Counted from the stretch's first letter, positions 1-7,798 are shown. The stretch is DNA of 20,505 bases from an uncultured Eubacterium sp. (GCA_910589045.1 CAJUSH010000051.1:1-20505); one strand, 5' to 3'. The notes: a model not told the origin generated them from the letters alone. Numbers and translations: made by a program.

Positions 1-51
1 GTCCTCGGCAGACTGTTCCATCGCAATATGCAATATCTCTTCGGTGATCAT
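1..51 (-). CDS. 5' end of an unidentified gene (partial, runs off the window)
   Basis: An ATG at 51-49 follows an AGGAGG ribosome site nine bases upstream and opens a frame that stays open to the window edge, giving the 17 residues MITEEILHIAMEQSAED. The strong ribosome site is the main support for a real start. The short N-terminus resembles the opening of some clostridial GNAT-type acetyltransferases, but 17 residues are too few to assign a family, so this is only a suggestion. It lies downstream of, and in the same direction as, the broken substrate-binding protein gene. Confidence 0.5.
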   Translation of the reverse strand, partial: MITEEILHIAMEQSAED

Positions 52-79
52 AAACCGCGTCCTCCTGCTGCTCCTTTTC

Positions 80-151
80 GTCGGTTCTCTTTTAGCCTGT
101 TTATAGTAGGTTGGTTAGGGGTCGGTTTTCCGTCCAACGCGAAGGTCGGTT
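80..151. repeat. Three GTCGGTT direct repeats in the 187-bp gap 52-238
   Basis: The gap between the broken transporter gene and the partial gene at the left edge has no credible gene. A 73-codon open frame exists here on the minus strand but has no ribosome site. The only visible structure is the heptamer GTCGGTT at 80-86, 121-127 and 145-151. The last two copies share a longer GGTCGGTTTT core. They lie upstream of the partial gene at 51 and could be binding sites or chance; nothing else identifies them. Confidence 0.3.
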
Positions 152-238
152 TTACGGGCTGATACATTTTCAGCGAATGCCAGGGTTCCCAGCTAACTAA
201 CACATAACCGGAGTTCTGCATCATGCGGCATGCGCCTC

Positions 239-760
239 TTATGTATAAATTCCTCTGATGGGTTCCCATGTTACATCTTGCTTAGGCATACCGCCGTCAC
301 GTCCGCCCAGCACATCTTTTCCCTTTAATTTATCCCAGCTGAACCCGTCATCCGCCTCGCGTGCCACAAGGAAATTTCCTGCCCGCTGTGTGAGCTGCGC
401 AAAATTTACGACCAGATCGGATGCGCCCTCATTGCAGGTATACACGGTAGTCTCCGGTCCCATAAAGCCGATATCCGCCTCGCCGGAGAGTACGGCCGTC
501 ATTGTTTTATCTGCCCCAAAGCCTGTCACCAGCTCCAGATCAATGCCCTGCTCCTCAAAATACCCGTTTTCGATCGCCGCATACATGGGCGCGTAGAAGA
601 TCGAATGCGCAACCTCGTTCAGAACGACCTTTGTGGTTTTCCCGGCACCGGTGCTCCCCGTGTCCCCTTTGTCCGCTGTCTGTCCGCTGCTGCCGCAGCC
701 GGTAAGTCCCACTGCCAGCATCGCGGCGGACAGCAGAAAAGCAATGAATTTCTTTTTCAT
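239..760 (-). pseudogene. Truncated ABC-transporter substrate-binding lipoprotein (NMT1/SsuA-like)
   Basis: The frame starts at 760 with an AGAGG ribosome site six bases upstream and gives 173 residues. It begins with a lipoprotein signal peptide (lipobox LTGC at about residues 19-22), then a Gly/Ser/Thr-rich linker. The start of a periplasmic-binding-protein fold of the nitrate/sulfonate/taurine/thiamine-precursor type follows: FYAPMYAAIENGYFEEQGID, then GEADIGFMGPE, then FLVAREAD. Family members are usually about 320-350 residues. Homology-like sequence stops at the conserved GGMP motif (about residue 160) and is followed by a short unrelated tail and a stop. The second lobe is missing, and no permease or ATPase gene is adjacent. 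I read this as a gene cut by a deletion or rearrangement, although an assembly junction is possible. The 127-bp gap to pyrD, in the same direction, would allow read-through from the pyr operon. Confidence 0.75.
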
Positions 761-825
761 AAAATCCTCTGTGTATTTTTTGTTATCATATGCAAAAAGG
801 ATTTTTCTGTTCCTCGGGACAGCAC

Positions 826-909
826 CACACCGATCAGCCTTTCTCTCTGGCTCCCTATCGCACCGATCAGCCTTTCTCTCCGGCTCCCTACCGCACCGCA
901 CCGATCAGC
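826..909 (-). repeat. Tandem duplication of the pyrD 3' end (about 2.4 copies, 33-38 bp unit)
   Basis: Reading the minus strand, a unit starting GCTGATCGGTG and ending GGAGCC(G/A)GAGAGAAAG occurs once across the pyrD stop codon and again directly after it (33 bp). It starts a third time and then diverges. The first copy encodes the PyrD residues LIGAVR and the stop, so the repeat was derived from the gene's own 3' end. The two full copies differ by a 5-bp GTGCG insertion and a few substitutions. Each copy brings its own in-frame TAG or near equivalent. Confidence 0.85.
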
Positions 910-1790
910 TCGCTGATATCCTTCACGCCCTCCGCCGACATATACGCCCGGATACCGTCGATGATCTCCTCCGTAGCCCGGGGATTCGTGAAGTTTGCCG
1001 TGCCAACCGCAACGGCGCTGGCACCCGCAAGAATCAGCTCCAGCGCGTCCTCCGCGCACATTACACCGCCCATGCCGATAATGGGGATTTTGACCGCCTG
1101 CGCCGCCTCGTAGACCATGCGCACCGCCACCGGATGAATCGCGGGACCGGAAAGCCCGCCCGTCTTATTTGCAAGCGCGAACTGCCGCCTGTGGACGTCG
1201 ATCTTCATGCCGGTGATCGTATTGATCAAAGAGATGGCATCCGCGCCGGCAGCCTCCACCGCCTGTGCCATAACCGCGATATCCGTCACATTGGGACTGA
1301 GCTTCATGATGACGGGCTGCTTCGCCGCAGCCTTCACCGCCCGTGTAATCGATGCCGCAGCCTCGGCATCCTGTCCGAAAGCGATACCGCCCTCCTTCAC
1401 GTTCGGACAGGAAATATTGATTTCCAGCAGGTCCACCGGCTGGTCCGCCAGCCGCTCTACCACCTCCACATAGTCCGCCTCGCTCCTGCCGCACACATTC
1501 ACAACGATGCGCGTGTCATACTTTGCCAGAAACGGGATGTCGCGCTCCACAAACACATCGATGCCCGGGTTCTGCAGGCCGATAGCGTTTAACATCCCGC
1601 CGTACACCTCGGCGATGCGCGGGGTGGGATTGCCCTCCCAGGGAACATTTGCAACGCCCTTTGTAACGACACCGCCGAGCCTGTTCAGATCCACGAACTG
1701 TGCATACTCCTGACCGGAGCCAAAGGTTCCCGAGGCAGTCAGTATCGGATTTTTCAGAGAAACTCCCGCAAGCCTTACACCCATATTCAT
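888..1790 (-). CDS. pyrD: Dihydroorotate dehydrogenase B, catalytic subunit (class 1B)
   Basis: This is the FMN-containing subunit that oxidises dihydroorotate to orotate, the fourth step of UMP synthesis. In class 1B it works as a heterotetramer with PyrK, which passes electrons to NAD+. The 300-residue length is typical. NPILTASGTFG (14-24), VVTKGV (41-46) and NISCPNVKEGG (125-135), with the class 1 catalytic cysteine C128, are visible. KLSPNV, NTITGM and the C-terminal phosphate-binding GMGGV and GTANF segments are also present. The start ATG overlaps the pyrK stop by one base (TGATG), which points to translational coupling. The gene is last in the pyr operon, and its 3' end is tandemly duplicated just downstream. 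pyrE, often next in Clostridia, is absent here. Confidence 0.97.
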   Translation of the reverse strand: MNMGVRLAGVSLKNPILTASGTFGSGQEYAQFVDLNRLGGVVTKGVANVPWEGNPTPRIAEVYGGMLNAIGLQNPGIDVFVERDIPFLAKYDTRIVVNVCGRSEADYVEVVERLADQPVDLLEINISCPNVKEGGIAFGQDAEAAASITRAVKAAAKQPVIMKLSPNVTDIAVMAQAVEAAGADAISLINTITGMKIDVHRRQFALANKTGGLSGPAIHPVAVRMVYEAAQAVKIPIIGMGGVMCAEDALELILAGASAVAVGTANFTNPRATEEIIDGIRAYMSAEGVKDISELIGAVR

Positions 1791-2557
1791 CAGATATCCA
1801 CCTCCTTCGCGCGAAACACCGGTCCCTCGGTACAGATCCGCTTATTGTTCACATAGGTGTGCGCATCCTTTTTCGTACTTTTACATACACACCCAAGGCA
1901 GGCGCCCACGCCGCACGCCATGCGCTCCTCCAGAGAAATCCAGCTCTGGATGCCGTGCTCCGTCCCGAATTTCTTCACGGCGCGCAGCATCGGCAGCGGG
2001 CCGCAGGCATAGATAATCTCCGCGTCAAGGCTCTTTTGCGCAACCACATCCATCACGTTCCCCCGTGTGCCGCAGCTGCCGTCCTCCGTAGCTATGTACA
2101 CCTTGCCGCAGGCTTCAAATTCCTCCACGAGAAAGCGCTCGTCCCGAAAGCCCAGAACGATCTGCTTCTCGCAGTCGAGCTCCTTTGCGAGCTGCAAAAG
2201 GGGCGGGATGCCGATGCCGCCGCCAAGCAGAAGCGCCTTTCTGCTCTTCTTCGGATACCCGTTCCCAAGGGGTCCCATCACGCGAAGCTGCTCCCCGGTG
2301 TGATAACCGGAAAATTCCGTCGTGCCCCTTCCCGCAATGCGGTATACGAGACGGATGGCACAGTCTGAGCGGTCAATCTCGCAGATGCTGATGGGCCGGG
2401 GAAGCAGCCTGCTGCCGTCCGCACAGTAGAGCACCACAAACTGTCCGGGCTTTGCAAAGCATGCAATCTCCTCGGTATGCAGCCACATGCTGTAAATATC
2501 TGTCGCGATCTCCTCCTGGCGGATGATGATCGCATCCTCGTAAAACTTGTCTGTCAT
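1790..2557 (-). CDS. pyrK: Dihydroorotate dehydrogenase B, electron-transfer subunit
   Basis: This is the FAD- and [2Fe-2S]-containing partner of PyrD and transfers electrons from reduced FMN to NAD+. The 255-residue protein has a ferredoxin-reductase-like layout. The flavin-binding RPIS motif is at 54-57, the nucleotide-binding LGGGIGIPP at 111-119 and YACGPLPM at 183-190. A C-terminal iron-sulfur cluster site has C215-x4-C220-x2-C223 and C242. An AGGAG ribosome site sits six bases before the ATG at 2557. A 110-bp gap separates it from the pyrF stop. No gene is visible in that gap, and the common direction suggests one operon. The stop overlaps the pyrD start. Assignment is secure from the motif order and from pairing with class 1B PyrD. 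Confidence 0.97.
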   Translation of the reverse strand: MTDKFYEDAIIIRQEEIATDIYSMWLHTEEIACFAKPGQFVVLYCADGSRLLPRPISICEIDRSDCAIRLVYRIAGRGTTEFSGYHTGEQLRVMGPLGNGYPKKSRKALLLGGGIGIPPLLQLAKELDCEKQIVLGFRDERFLVEEFEACGKVYIATEDGSCGTRGNVMDVVAQKSLDAEIIYACGPLPMLRAVKKFGTEHGIQSWISLEERMACGVGACLGCVCKSTKKDAHTYVNNKRICTEGPVFRAKEVDI

Positions 2558-2667
2558 GAAATTCTCCTATTCAAAAAACGTAATCATCTGCGCCTTCACG
2601 TCTCACCGTTCCCGCGCCTTCGCCGCTGCCCTCCGGCACATGCTTTCCCGCTACGCAGCCGAAAATC

Positions 2668-3597
2668 CTACGCCTCCAGCGCGCCCGCGATATCCGCAAT
2701 CATGTCCTCCACTGCCAGACGCGACGCATCCGCGTAATTTTCCGGCGTGATGCCCCGCTGCTGGTATTTCTCCTGCCGGTAGGCAGCGATAATCCCCCGT
2801 GAGGAATTAACGACAGCGCCCAGGCCGTCCGCATTGAAAAAGTGGACCAGATCCTTTCCCTGGCCGCCCTGCGCGCCATAGCCCGGCACCAAAATGAACG
2901 CCTTCGGCATAATCCGGCGCAAAATCTTTCCCTGCTCGGGGTAGGTCGCCCCTACCACCGCACCGATATAGCTGTAGGAACCGCCCATACAGTCCGCGCC
3001 CCACTCGGCTACCTTCTCACCTACATGCTCATACAGAGGCCTTCCGTCGATCAGGCGGTCCTGGAACTCCCCGCTCGAGGGGTTGGACGTCTTAACCAGC
3101 AGAAACAGCCCCTTTCTCTCTTCCCTGCACACATCGATAAAGGGCTTGATGCCGTCCGTTCCAAGGTATGGGTTCACCGTGGCAAAATCCTCGTTGAACG
3201 TCCGGAACGATTTGCTTCCGATCTGTACCCGCCCCAGATGCCCGGCGGCATAAGCCGCGGAGGTGGAGCCGATATCGCCGCGCTTCACATCCCCGATCAC
3301 AATCAGACCCTTCTCATGGCAGTAGTCCACCGTTTTCTGAAATGCCTTTACGCCCTCCACGCCAAACTGCTCATACATCGCAATCTGAGGCTTTACCGCC
3401 GGAATGAGATCATAAACCGCATCCACGATGCCCTTGTTGTACTGCCAGATCGCCTCGGCCGCGCCCTCCGGCGTCTCACCGAACTGTTCGAACGCCGCAT
3501 CCAGCAAAAACTGCGGTACATAGGAGAGCATCGGATCCAGGCCCACCACGACGGGCGCACCCGTTTTTTTTATTTTTTCAATCAGCTTATTTATCAT
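2668..3597 (-). CDS. pyrF: Orotidine-5'-phosphate decarboxylase (type 2 subfamily)
   Basis: This enzyme decarboxylates OMP to UMP, the last step of de novo pyrimidine synthesis. The 309-residue protein carries VVVGLDP (16-22), AVKPQIAMYE (67-76) and the catalytic DVKRGDIGST (103-112), which holds the Asp/Lys/Asp network of the family. The phosphate-site segment FILVPGYGAQGGQ lies nearer the C-terminus. The length and the DVKRGDIG form fit the type 2 (mycobacterial/clostridial) subfamily rather than the shorter Bacillus type. The ATG overlaps the pyrC stop in an ATGA arrangement (four shared bases), so translation is probably coupled to pyrC. OMP must be supplied by a PyrE encoded elsewhere. 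Confidence 0.97.
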   Translation of the reverse strand: MINKLIEKIKKTGAPVVVGLDPMLSYVPQFLLDAAFEQFGETPEGAAEAIWQYNKGIVDAVYDLIPAVKPQIAMYEQFGVEGVKAFQKTVDYCHEKGLIVIGDVKRGDIGSTSAAYAAGHLGRVQIGSKSFRTFNEDFATVNPYLGTDGIKPFIDVCREERKGLFLLVKTSNPSSGEFQDRLIDGRPLYEHVGEKVAEWGADCMGGSYSYIGAVVGATYPEQGKILRRIMPKAFILVPGYGAQGGQGKDLVHFFNADGLGAVVNSSRGIIAAYRQEKYQQRGITPENYADASRLAVEDMIADIAGALEA

Positions 3598-4973
3598 TTT
3601 TCCGTTTCCTTTTCCGTATATTCATACACCACTTCGCCGCCGATAACGGTGAATGCCACGCGTCCCTTCACCGGCCTGCCGTGGAAGGGCGTATTTTTAC
3701 TTTTTGATACAAACGTTTGCTTGTCGATGATATAGGCTGCGTTCGGATCAAAGATAACCAGATCCGCATCCTTCCCCTCCGCGATCACACCCGCGTCCAG
3801 CCGCAGTATTTTCGCAGGATTGTAGCTCATCTTTTCCGCCATCTGCAGGGGGGTGAGCACCTTCTTTTCCACAAGCTCGGTATAGGTCAGCGCCGCAGCC
3901 GTCTCAAGGCCGACGATGCCAAAGGGTGCCTCACGCATGCCCTTGTTTTTATCGTCCGCCGTGTGGGGCGCGTGATCGGTGGCAATACAGTCGATGGACC
4001 CGTCCCGCAGTCCCTCGATGAGCGCATCCCGGTCCGCCTTTGTGCGAAGCGGCGGATTCATCTTGTAATTGACCATCGCAAAGCCTTCCCGGTTCATGGG
4101 GCTCGCGGAAAGTGTCGGCGTTCCTTCCATATTATTGGCGGACGTATCCTGCATCCAGGGTGCATCCGGTATATCGTCGGACGTCAGTGTAAAGTGGTGC
4201 GGGCATACCTCGGCAGTCAGAGCATGTCCCTGCTGCTTTGCCAGACGCAGCATATCCACTACCTCCTTTGTGGAACAATGGCACAGATGAAGTCTTGCTC
4301 CGGCCTCCACTGCCAGGAGATAATCCCGGGAAGCTATGACATTTTCCACGGTATTGTGGATACCGGGCAGCCCAAGACGCTCACAGTTTTTGTCCTTATT
4401 GATGATACCATTCCCCATCAGCGTCTTTTCTTCGCAGTGGTCAAGCAGCGGAAGATCCAGCCGCGCCAGCTCATGCAGCGCGTCCCAGCACAGCTTTGTG
4501 CTCGCCACGGACTTTCCGTCCTCGCTGAAGGCAATCGCACCGTGCGCCGCCATGTCCGCCAGATCGGTGAGCGCTTCACCTGCCATCCCCACCGTAACCG
4601 CACCCGCCTGATAAACATGCACCGGCGTCACACTCTTTCCCTTGTTCAGCACATAGCTGAGCACGTCGGAGTTATCCACCACCGGCTTCGTATTCGGCAT
4701 CGCCAGGATGGTCGTATAGCCTCCCTTTGCCGCTGCCGCCGCGCCGGTTTCAATGCTCTCTTTATCGGTCTGTCCCGGGTCGCGCAGGTGCACATGCATA
4801 TCGATAAAGCCCGGCATGACGTACATGCCCGTCGCATCGATCGTCTGCCGTGCCTCATCCTTTAGCTTTGTTCCAATCTTTTTTACAATTCCGTCCTCCA
4901 CGTAAACATCTGCTATCTTGTCCGTCTCGGTCGCGGGGTCCAGTACACGACCGCCCTTAATCATCAGTGTCAT
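3594..4973 (-). CDS. pyrC: Dihydroorotase (class I)
   Basis: This zinc amidohydrolase cyclises carbamoyl-aspartate to dihydroorotate. FIDMHVHLRDPGQ (56-68) holds the HxH zinc ligands and substrate arginine. Further metal and active-site residues are in FSEDG (149-153), DHCEE (178-182), LHLCHCS (228-234) and ATDHAPH (331-337). Bacterial class I enzymes are usually about 425-430 residues. This one has 459, and the excess lies between the LTSDDI and YKMNPPLR motifs (about residues 269-302), where a Met/Asn/Ser-rich stretch replaces a short loop. It is the first gene of the operon, with an AGGAGG site six bases before the ATG. It starts about 75 nt downstream of the predicted transcription start and overlaps pyrF by four bases. 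Confidence 0.96.
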   Translation of the reverse strand: MTLMIKGGRVLDPATETDKIADVYVEDGIVKKIGTKLKDEARQTIDATGMYVMPGFIDMHVHLRDPGQTDKESIETGAAAAAKGGYTTILAMPNTKPVVDNSDVLSYVLNKGKSVTPVHVYQAGAVTVGMAGEALTDLADMAAHGAIAFSEDGKSVASTKLCWDALHELARLDLPLLDHCEEKTLMGNGIINKDKNCERLGLPGIHNTVENVIASRDYLLAVEAGARLHLCHCSTKEVVDMLRLAKQQGHALTAEVCPHHFTLTSDDIPDAPWMQDTSANNMEGTPTLSASPMNREGFAMVNYKMNPPLRTKADRDALIEGLRDGSIDCIATDHAPHTADDKNKGMREAPFGIVGLETAAALTYTELVEKKVLTPLQMAEKMSYNPAKILRLDAGVIAEGKDADLVIFDPNAAYIIDKQTFVSKSKNTPFHGRPVKGRVAFTVIGGEVVYEYTEKETEK

Positions 4974-5010
4974 GCTTTGTCCTCCTCATGTAATATCTGT
5001 GACTGCTCAG

Positions 5011-5045
5011 AGCCAGACCCGAAAATCCCGCGGATGGTACTGGCT
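5011..5045 (-). promoter_or_regulatory. Stem-loop in the pyr operon leader
   Basis: The leader between the predicted pyr transcription start (about 5051) and pyrC contains an inverted repeat. AGCCAG at the 5' side pairs with CTGGCT at the 3' side and is extended inward by ACC/GGT with one bulged base. It begins about six nt into the transcript. I do not see the conserved PyrR-binding loop sequence or a terminator U-run, so classical PyrR attenuation is not supported. A 5'-end stabilising hairpin or a translational control element are alternatives. Confidence 0.5.
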
Positions 5046-5057
5046 GTGAATAATTTT

Positions 5058-5086
5058 ATTCTAGCATACAAAAATCAGAATCGCAA
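5058..5086 (-). promoter_or_regulatory. Vegetative (sigma-A type) promoter of the pyrCFKD operon
   Basis: On the minus strand the -35 hexamer TTGCGA (5086-5081) is followed by exactly 17 bp and the -10 hexamer TAGAAT (5063-5058). The predicted start is near 5051, giving a leader of roughly 75 nt before pyrC. It lies in the gap between hflX and pyrC, just where an operon promoter is expected. Confidence 0.75.
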
Positions 5087-5141
5087 CGCACTTTATCCGG
5101 CTTTTTATCCGAAATACAATCCCTTTCAAAAACGCGTTTTC

Positions 5142-6395
5142 CTACTCCTCCCCGCCAAATGCAGCCAGGGCATAGAGCGCCCGGGGAACATACGCCCGGA
5201 TCAGAATTCCGTCCTCCCGATATTCCTCCGACACCAGCTCCCCCGCCGTGCGGATGCGCGCGAGAATGCCCGCCTGCGCATAGGGAAGCAGGCGCTCCAG
5301 AAAGATCCGGTTCTCCCGCAGCATTGCTTCCAGCGTCTCCTTTACCTGCGCCAGCCCCTCCCTTTTCTTTGCGGAAATGTGAAGCACCGCATCTGCCCGC
5401 GCATCGTGCAGCGCCTCCGGCTCCGCGACCAGATCCTGCTTGTTAAAAAGCGTCAGCACCGGCTTGCTTTCCACGCCCAGCTCCCGCAGCGTTTCGTAGA
5501 CGATATACATCTGCTTTTCCATCTGCGCGCTGGAGGCATCCACCACATGGATGATATAGTCCGCATGCTTCGCCTCCTCAAGGGTGGAGCGAAACGCCTC
5601 GATGAGATGGTGGGGCAGCTTTCGGATAAAGCCAACCGTATCCGTCAGCAAAAGCTCCTGCCTGCCGGGTAAGGTCAGCAGCCTTGTCGTCGGGTCCAGC
5701 GTGGCAAAAAGCGCGTCCCATTCCAGCACATCCGCATCTGTCAGGGCATTCAAAAGCGTCGACTTCCCCGCGTTCGTATAGCCCACAATGGCCGCCACCG
5801 GCTGATTCGCGCGGGTACGGCGGCTGCGGATGACCTCCCGGTGCTGCTTTACCTCCTCCAGCTCCCGCTTGAGCTGGGAAATGCGCCCGGCGATAACCCT
5901 TCGATCCGTCTCCAGCTTTTTCTCTCCCGGCCCCCTCGTCCCGATTCCGCCGCCGAGCCGGGACATGGAGCGTCCGTAGCCGGTGAGCCTTGTCATCTCA
6001 TAGCGCAGCTGTGCCAGCTCCACCTGGATTTTTCCCTCGCTCGTCGCCGCCCGCTTTGCAAAAATATCCAGGATGACCAGCGTACGGTCCATTACCTTTG
6101 TGTCCAGCAGATCCGCCAGATTGCGCATCTGCGCCGGTGAAAGCTCATCGTCGCACACGATTCCCGTCGCATCCGTCATGCACAGAAGCGCCCTGAGCTC
6201 CTCCACCTTTCCGCTGCCTACGTAAGTGGCGGGATGCCTGCGCGTAAGCTTCTGCAGCACGCTTCCCGCCACCGAAGCCCCCGCTGTCTCCACCAGCTCG
6301 GCCAGCTCCGCGATGGAATCCGCCGCGTCGTCGCCCTCCTGCTCGCTGACACCCACCAAAATCACACGCTCTTCAATCTCTTTATTATCATGCAT
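5142..6395 (-). CDS. hflX: GTPase HflX (ribosome-splitting / ribosome-associated)
   Basis: HflX is a translation-factor GTPase that binds the 50S subunit and splits stalled or hibernating 70S ribosomes under stress. The 417-residue protein has the N-terminal HflX domain with HPATYVGSGKVEEL (54-67). The family signature GGIGTRGPGEKKLETDRR (149-166) and a coiled-coil linker (about 167-190) follow. The G domain comes next: P-loop GYTNAGKS (205-212), DTVGF (252-256), NKQD (318-321) and SAK (341-343). The ATG is preceded by AAAGGAA at about ten bases. It lies 161 bp downstream of the TPR lipoprotein gene in the same direction and may share its transcript. No convincing terminator is visible after its stop before the pyr promoter. 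Confidence 0.97.
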   Translation of the reverse strand: MHDNKEIEERVILVGVSEQEGDDAADSIAELAELVETAGASVAGSVLQKLTRRHPATYVGSGKVEELRALLCMTDATGIVCDDELSPAQMRNLADLLDTKVMDRTLVILDIFAKRAATSEGKIQVELAQLRYEMTRLTGYGRSMSRLGGGIGTRGPGEKKLETDRRVIAGRISQLKRELEEVKQHREVIRSRRTRANQPVAAIVGYTNAGKSTLLNALTDADVLEWDALFATLDPTTRLLTLPGRQELLLTDTVGFIRKLPHHLIEAFRSTLEEAKHADYIIHVVDASSAQMEKQMYIVYETLRELGVESKPVLTLFNKQDLVAEPEALHDARADAVLHISAKKREGLAQVKETLEAMLRENRIFLERLLPYAQAGILARIRTAGELVSEEYREDGILIRAYVPRALYALAAFGGEE

Positions 6396-6442
6396 CGTTC
6401 TCGGTTCCTTTCCTGTGGCCGGTTACAGCCCTGCCACGACCT

Positions 6443-6549
6443 GCTTCTGTCCTGCTGACGCGCTTTCCGGATCGCCTGCCGCTGCGCGTCCGACACTTCC
6501 CTTGCGGCACGCTTCTGTCCTGCTGACGCGCTTTCCGGATCGCCTGCCG
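6443..6549. repeat. Perfect 39-bp direct repeat between the TPR gene and hflX
   Basis: The 39 bases at 6443-6481 recur without a mismatch at 6511-6549, giving a 68-bp period. Each begins GCTTCTGTCCTGCTGACG and ends ATCGCCTGCCG on the plus strand. The right-hand copy stops seven bases short of the TPR gene's stop codon. Flanking bases do not match beyond the 39. It looks like a recent short duplication of intergenic sequence. Neither copy shows strong dyad symmetry. Confidence 0.9.
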
Positions 6550-6556
6550 TATGCTC

Positions 6557-7636
6557 TCACGACGGCGCGCCGCCGGACTCGTTTGATTCTGGCGCTTCCT
6601 GCTGCTCCCCCTCGGTCTGCTCCGCCGCTGCCGTCCGCGTCTTTAAAAACTCATACTCCCGCATCGCCTGCGCGTCGTCCGGATAGTCCAGCACATACTG
6701 CGCCATCTTTTCCTTCGCCTGCTCAAACTCGTACTGGTATTCCAGTGCCGCGATCATGCCCCGCAGAAGCGCCTGCTCGTTGACGGGATTGTCCACCGCA
6801 AGCCCCTTCTGATAATAATCGTATGCACCTGCATAATCCTTCTTTTCCATGGCGATGTTGCCGAGCTCCTCCAAAACGACGGAATCATCCGCATGGTCCT
6901 TCGCGTAAGCATTGTAATATTTCGCCGCCGTCGCCTCGTCGTTGAGCTTTTCCGCGGTCTGCGCCAGATACAGCTCCGCCTTATCGTCCTCGCCTTCCTC
7001 CAAATCCGCCGCAACCGCCAGCAAGAGCTGCCCCTTTGCCTGCTCGTAATCGCCCATGAGATAGTAAATATAGCCCCGGTTCGTCAGATGGTAGCGATCC
7101 TTTCCCTTCAGCTCAAGCGCCTGCTCCAGATACTTGATGCCCTCCTGGGGCATTCCCCCGCGGCTCAAATTCTCGTAGAGCCGAATGTAGATCTCATAGT
7201 CCGCCCTGGCACTCTTGGCCGCCTGCTCGTAATCGGCCAGCGCTTTTGCCGAATCCCCCTGCTGCAAATACAGATTCCCCCTCAGATAATATGCATTTGC
7301 ATAATCCTTATCGTAGTCCAGCACGGCATTGCACACCTCCAGCGCCTCCGCTGCCTGCCCGTTTAAAAAAAACGCCTCCGCCTTCTGCATACAGATATCC
7401 AGCTCCAGATTGCGGATTTGCCCCTTCGACTGGTCAAGCGCCTTCTGGAAATTCTCAATTGCTGACTGATAATCGCCCTCCGCCATCGCATTCATCCCGA
7501 TTTTCCGGTAGGCCAGCGCATTTTCAACACGCTCCTCGCCGCAGCCCGCCGCAGAGCACGCTGCCGCCAGAAGCAGCGCCGCCGCAAGCATCCGCCTGCT
7601 TTTGCTTCTATCCTTTAATTTTCCTGTTTTTTTCAT
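6557..7636 (-). CDS. TPR-repeat lipoprotein
   Basis: The 359-residue protein starts at 7636, where GGGAGAGAGG precedes the ATG. Upstream in-frame ATGs at 7651 and 7699 have poorer sites. A Lys/Arg-rich n-region and an alanine/leucine core end in a lipobox-like AAGC (about residues 29-32), so it should be a lipid-anchored extracytoplasmic protein. The rest is a series of tetratricopeptide repeats, for example AYRKIGMNAMAEGDYQSAIE, ANAYYLRGNLYLQQGDSAKA and LGNIAMEKKDYAGAYDYYQK. It ends in a Glu/Gln/Ser-rich tail (EQTEGEQQEAPESNESGGAPS). TPR arrays bind protein partners, and nothing here names the partner. It precedes hflX in the same direction and is divergent from ahcY. Confidence 0.9.
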   Translation of the reverse strand: MKKTGKLKDRSKSRRMLAAALLLAAACSAAGCGEERVENALAYRKIGMNAMAEGDYQSAIENFQKALDQSKGQIRNLELDICMQKAEAFFLNGQAAEALEVCNAVLDYDKDYANAYYLRGNLYLQQGDSAKALADYEQAAKSARADYEIYIRLYENLSRGGMPQEGIKYLEQALELKGKDRYHLTNRGYIYYLMGDYEQAKGQLLLAVAADLEEGEDDKAELYLAQTAEKLNDEATAAKYYNAYAKDHADDSVVLEELGNIAMEKKDYAGAYDYYQKGLAVDNPVNEQALLRGMIAALEYQYEFEQAKEKMAQYVLDYPDDAQAMREYEFLKTRTAAAEQTEGEQQEAPESNESGGAPS

Positions 7637-7765
7637 GATCCTCTCTCCCATCCTGACTTCATCGTCTGATTGTACGGCCGCCTCCGCGCCGGACCGCATA
7701 ATGGCCGGGGCGATTATGAAACCAGCCGGTATCTATAATATATTTATAGCATAACAAAAAACGGT

Positions 7766-7794
7766 TTGCATTTCTACTGGAAATCCGCTAGAAT
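7766..7794 (+). promoter_or_regulatory. Vegetative promoter of ahcY
   Basis: The -35 hexamer TTGCAT (7766-7771), 17 bp and the -10 hexamer TAGAAT (7789-7794) predict a start at about 7801. That gives a leader of roughly 104 nt. The hexamers and spacing closely resemble those of the pyr operon promoter. Confidence 0.75.
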
Positions 7795-7798
7795 GAAA

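Noticed and set aside
48..269. 73-codon minus-strand frame next to the broken transporter gene
   Set aside because: No ribosome site, no recognisable motif, and it overlaps the junction of the truncated gene.
4974..5051. PyrR attenuator in the pyr leader
   Set aside because: The conserved PyrR-binding loop and a terminator with a U-run are not visible in this short leader.
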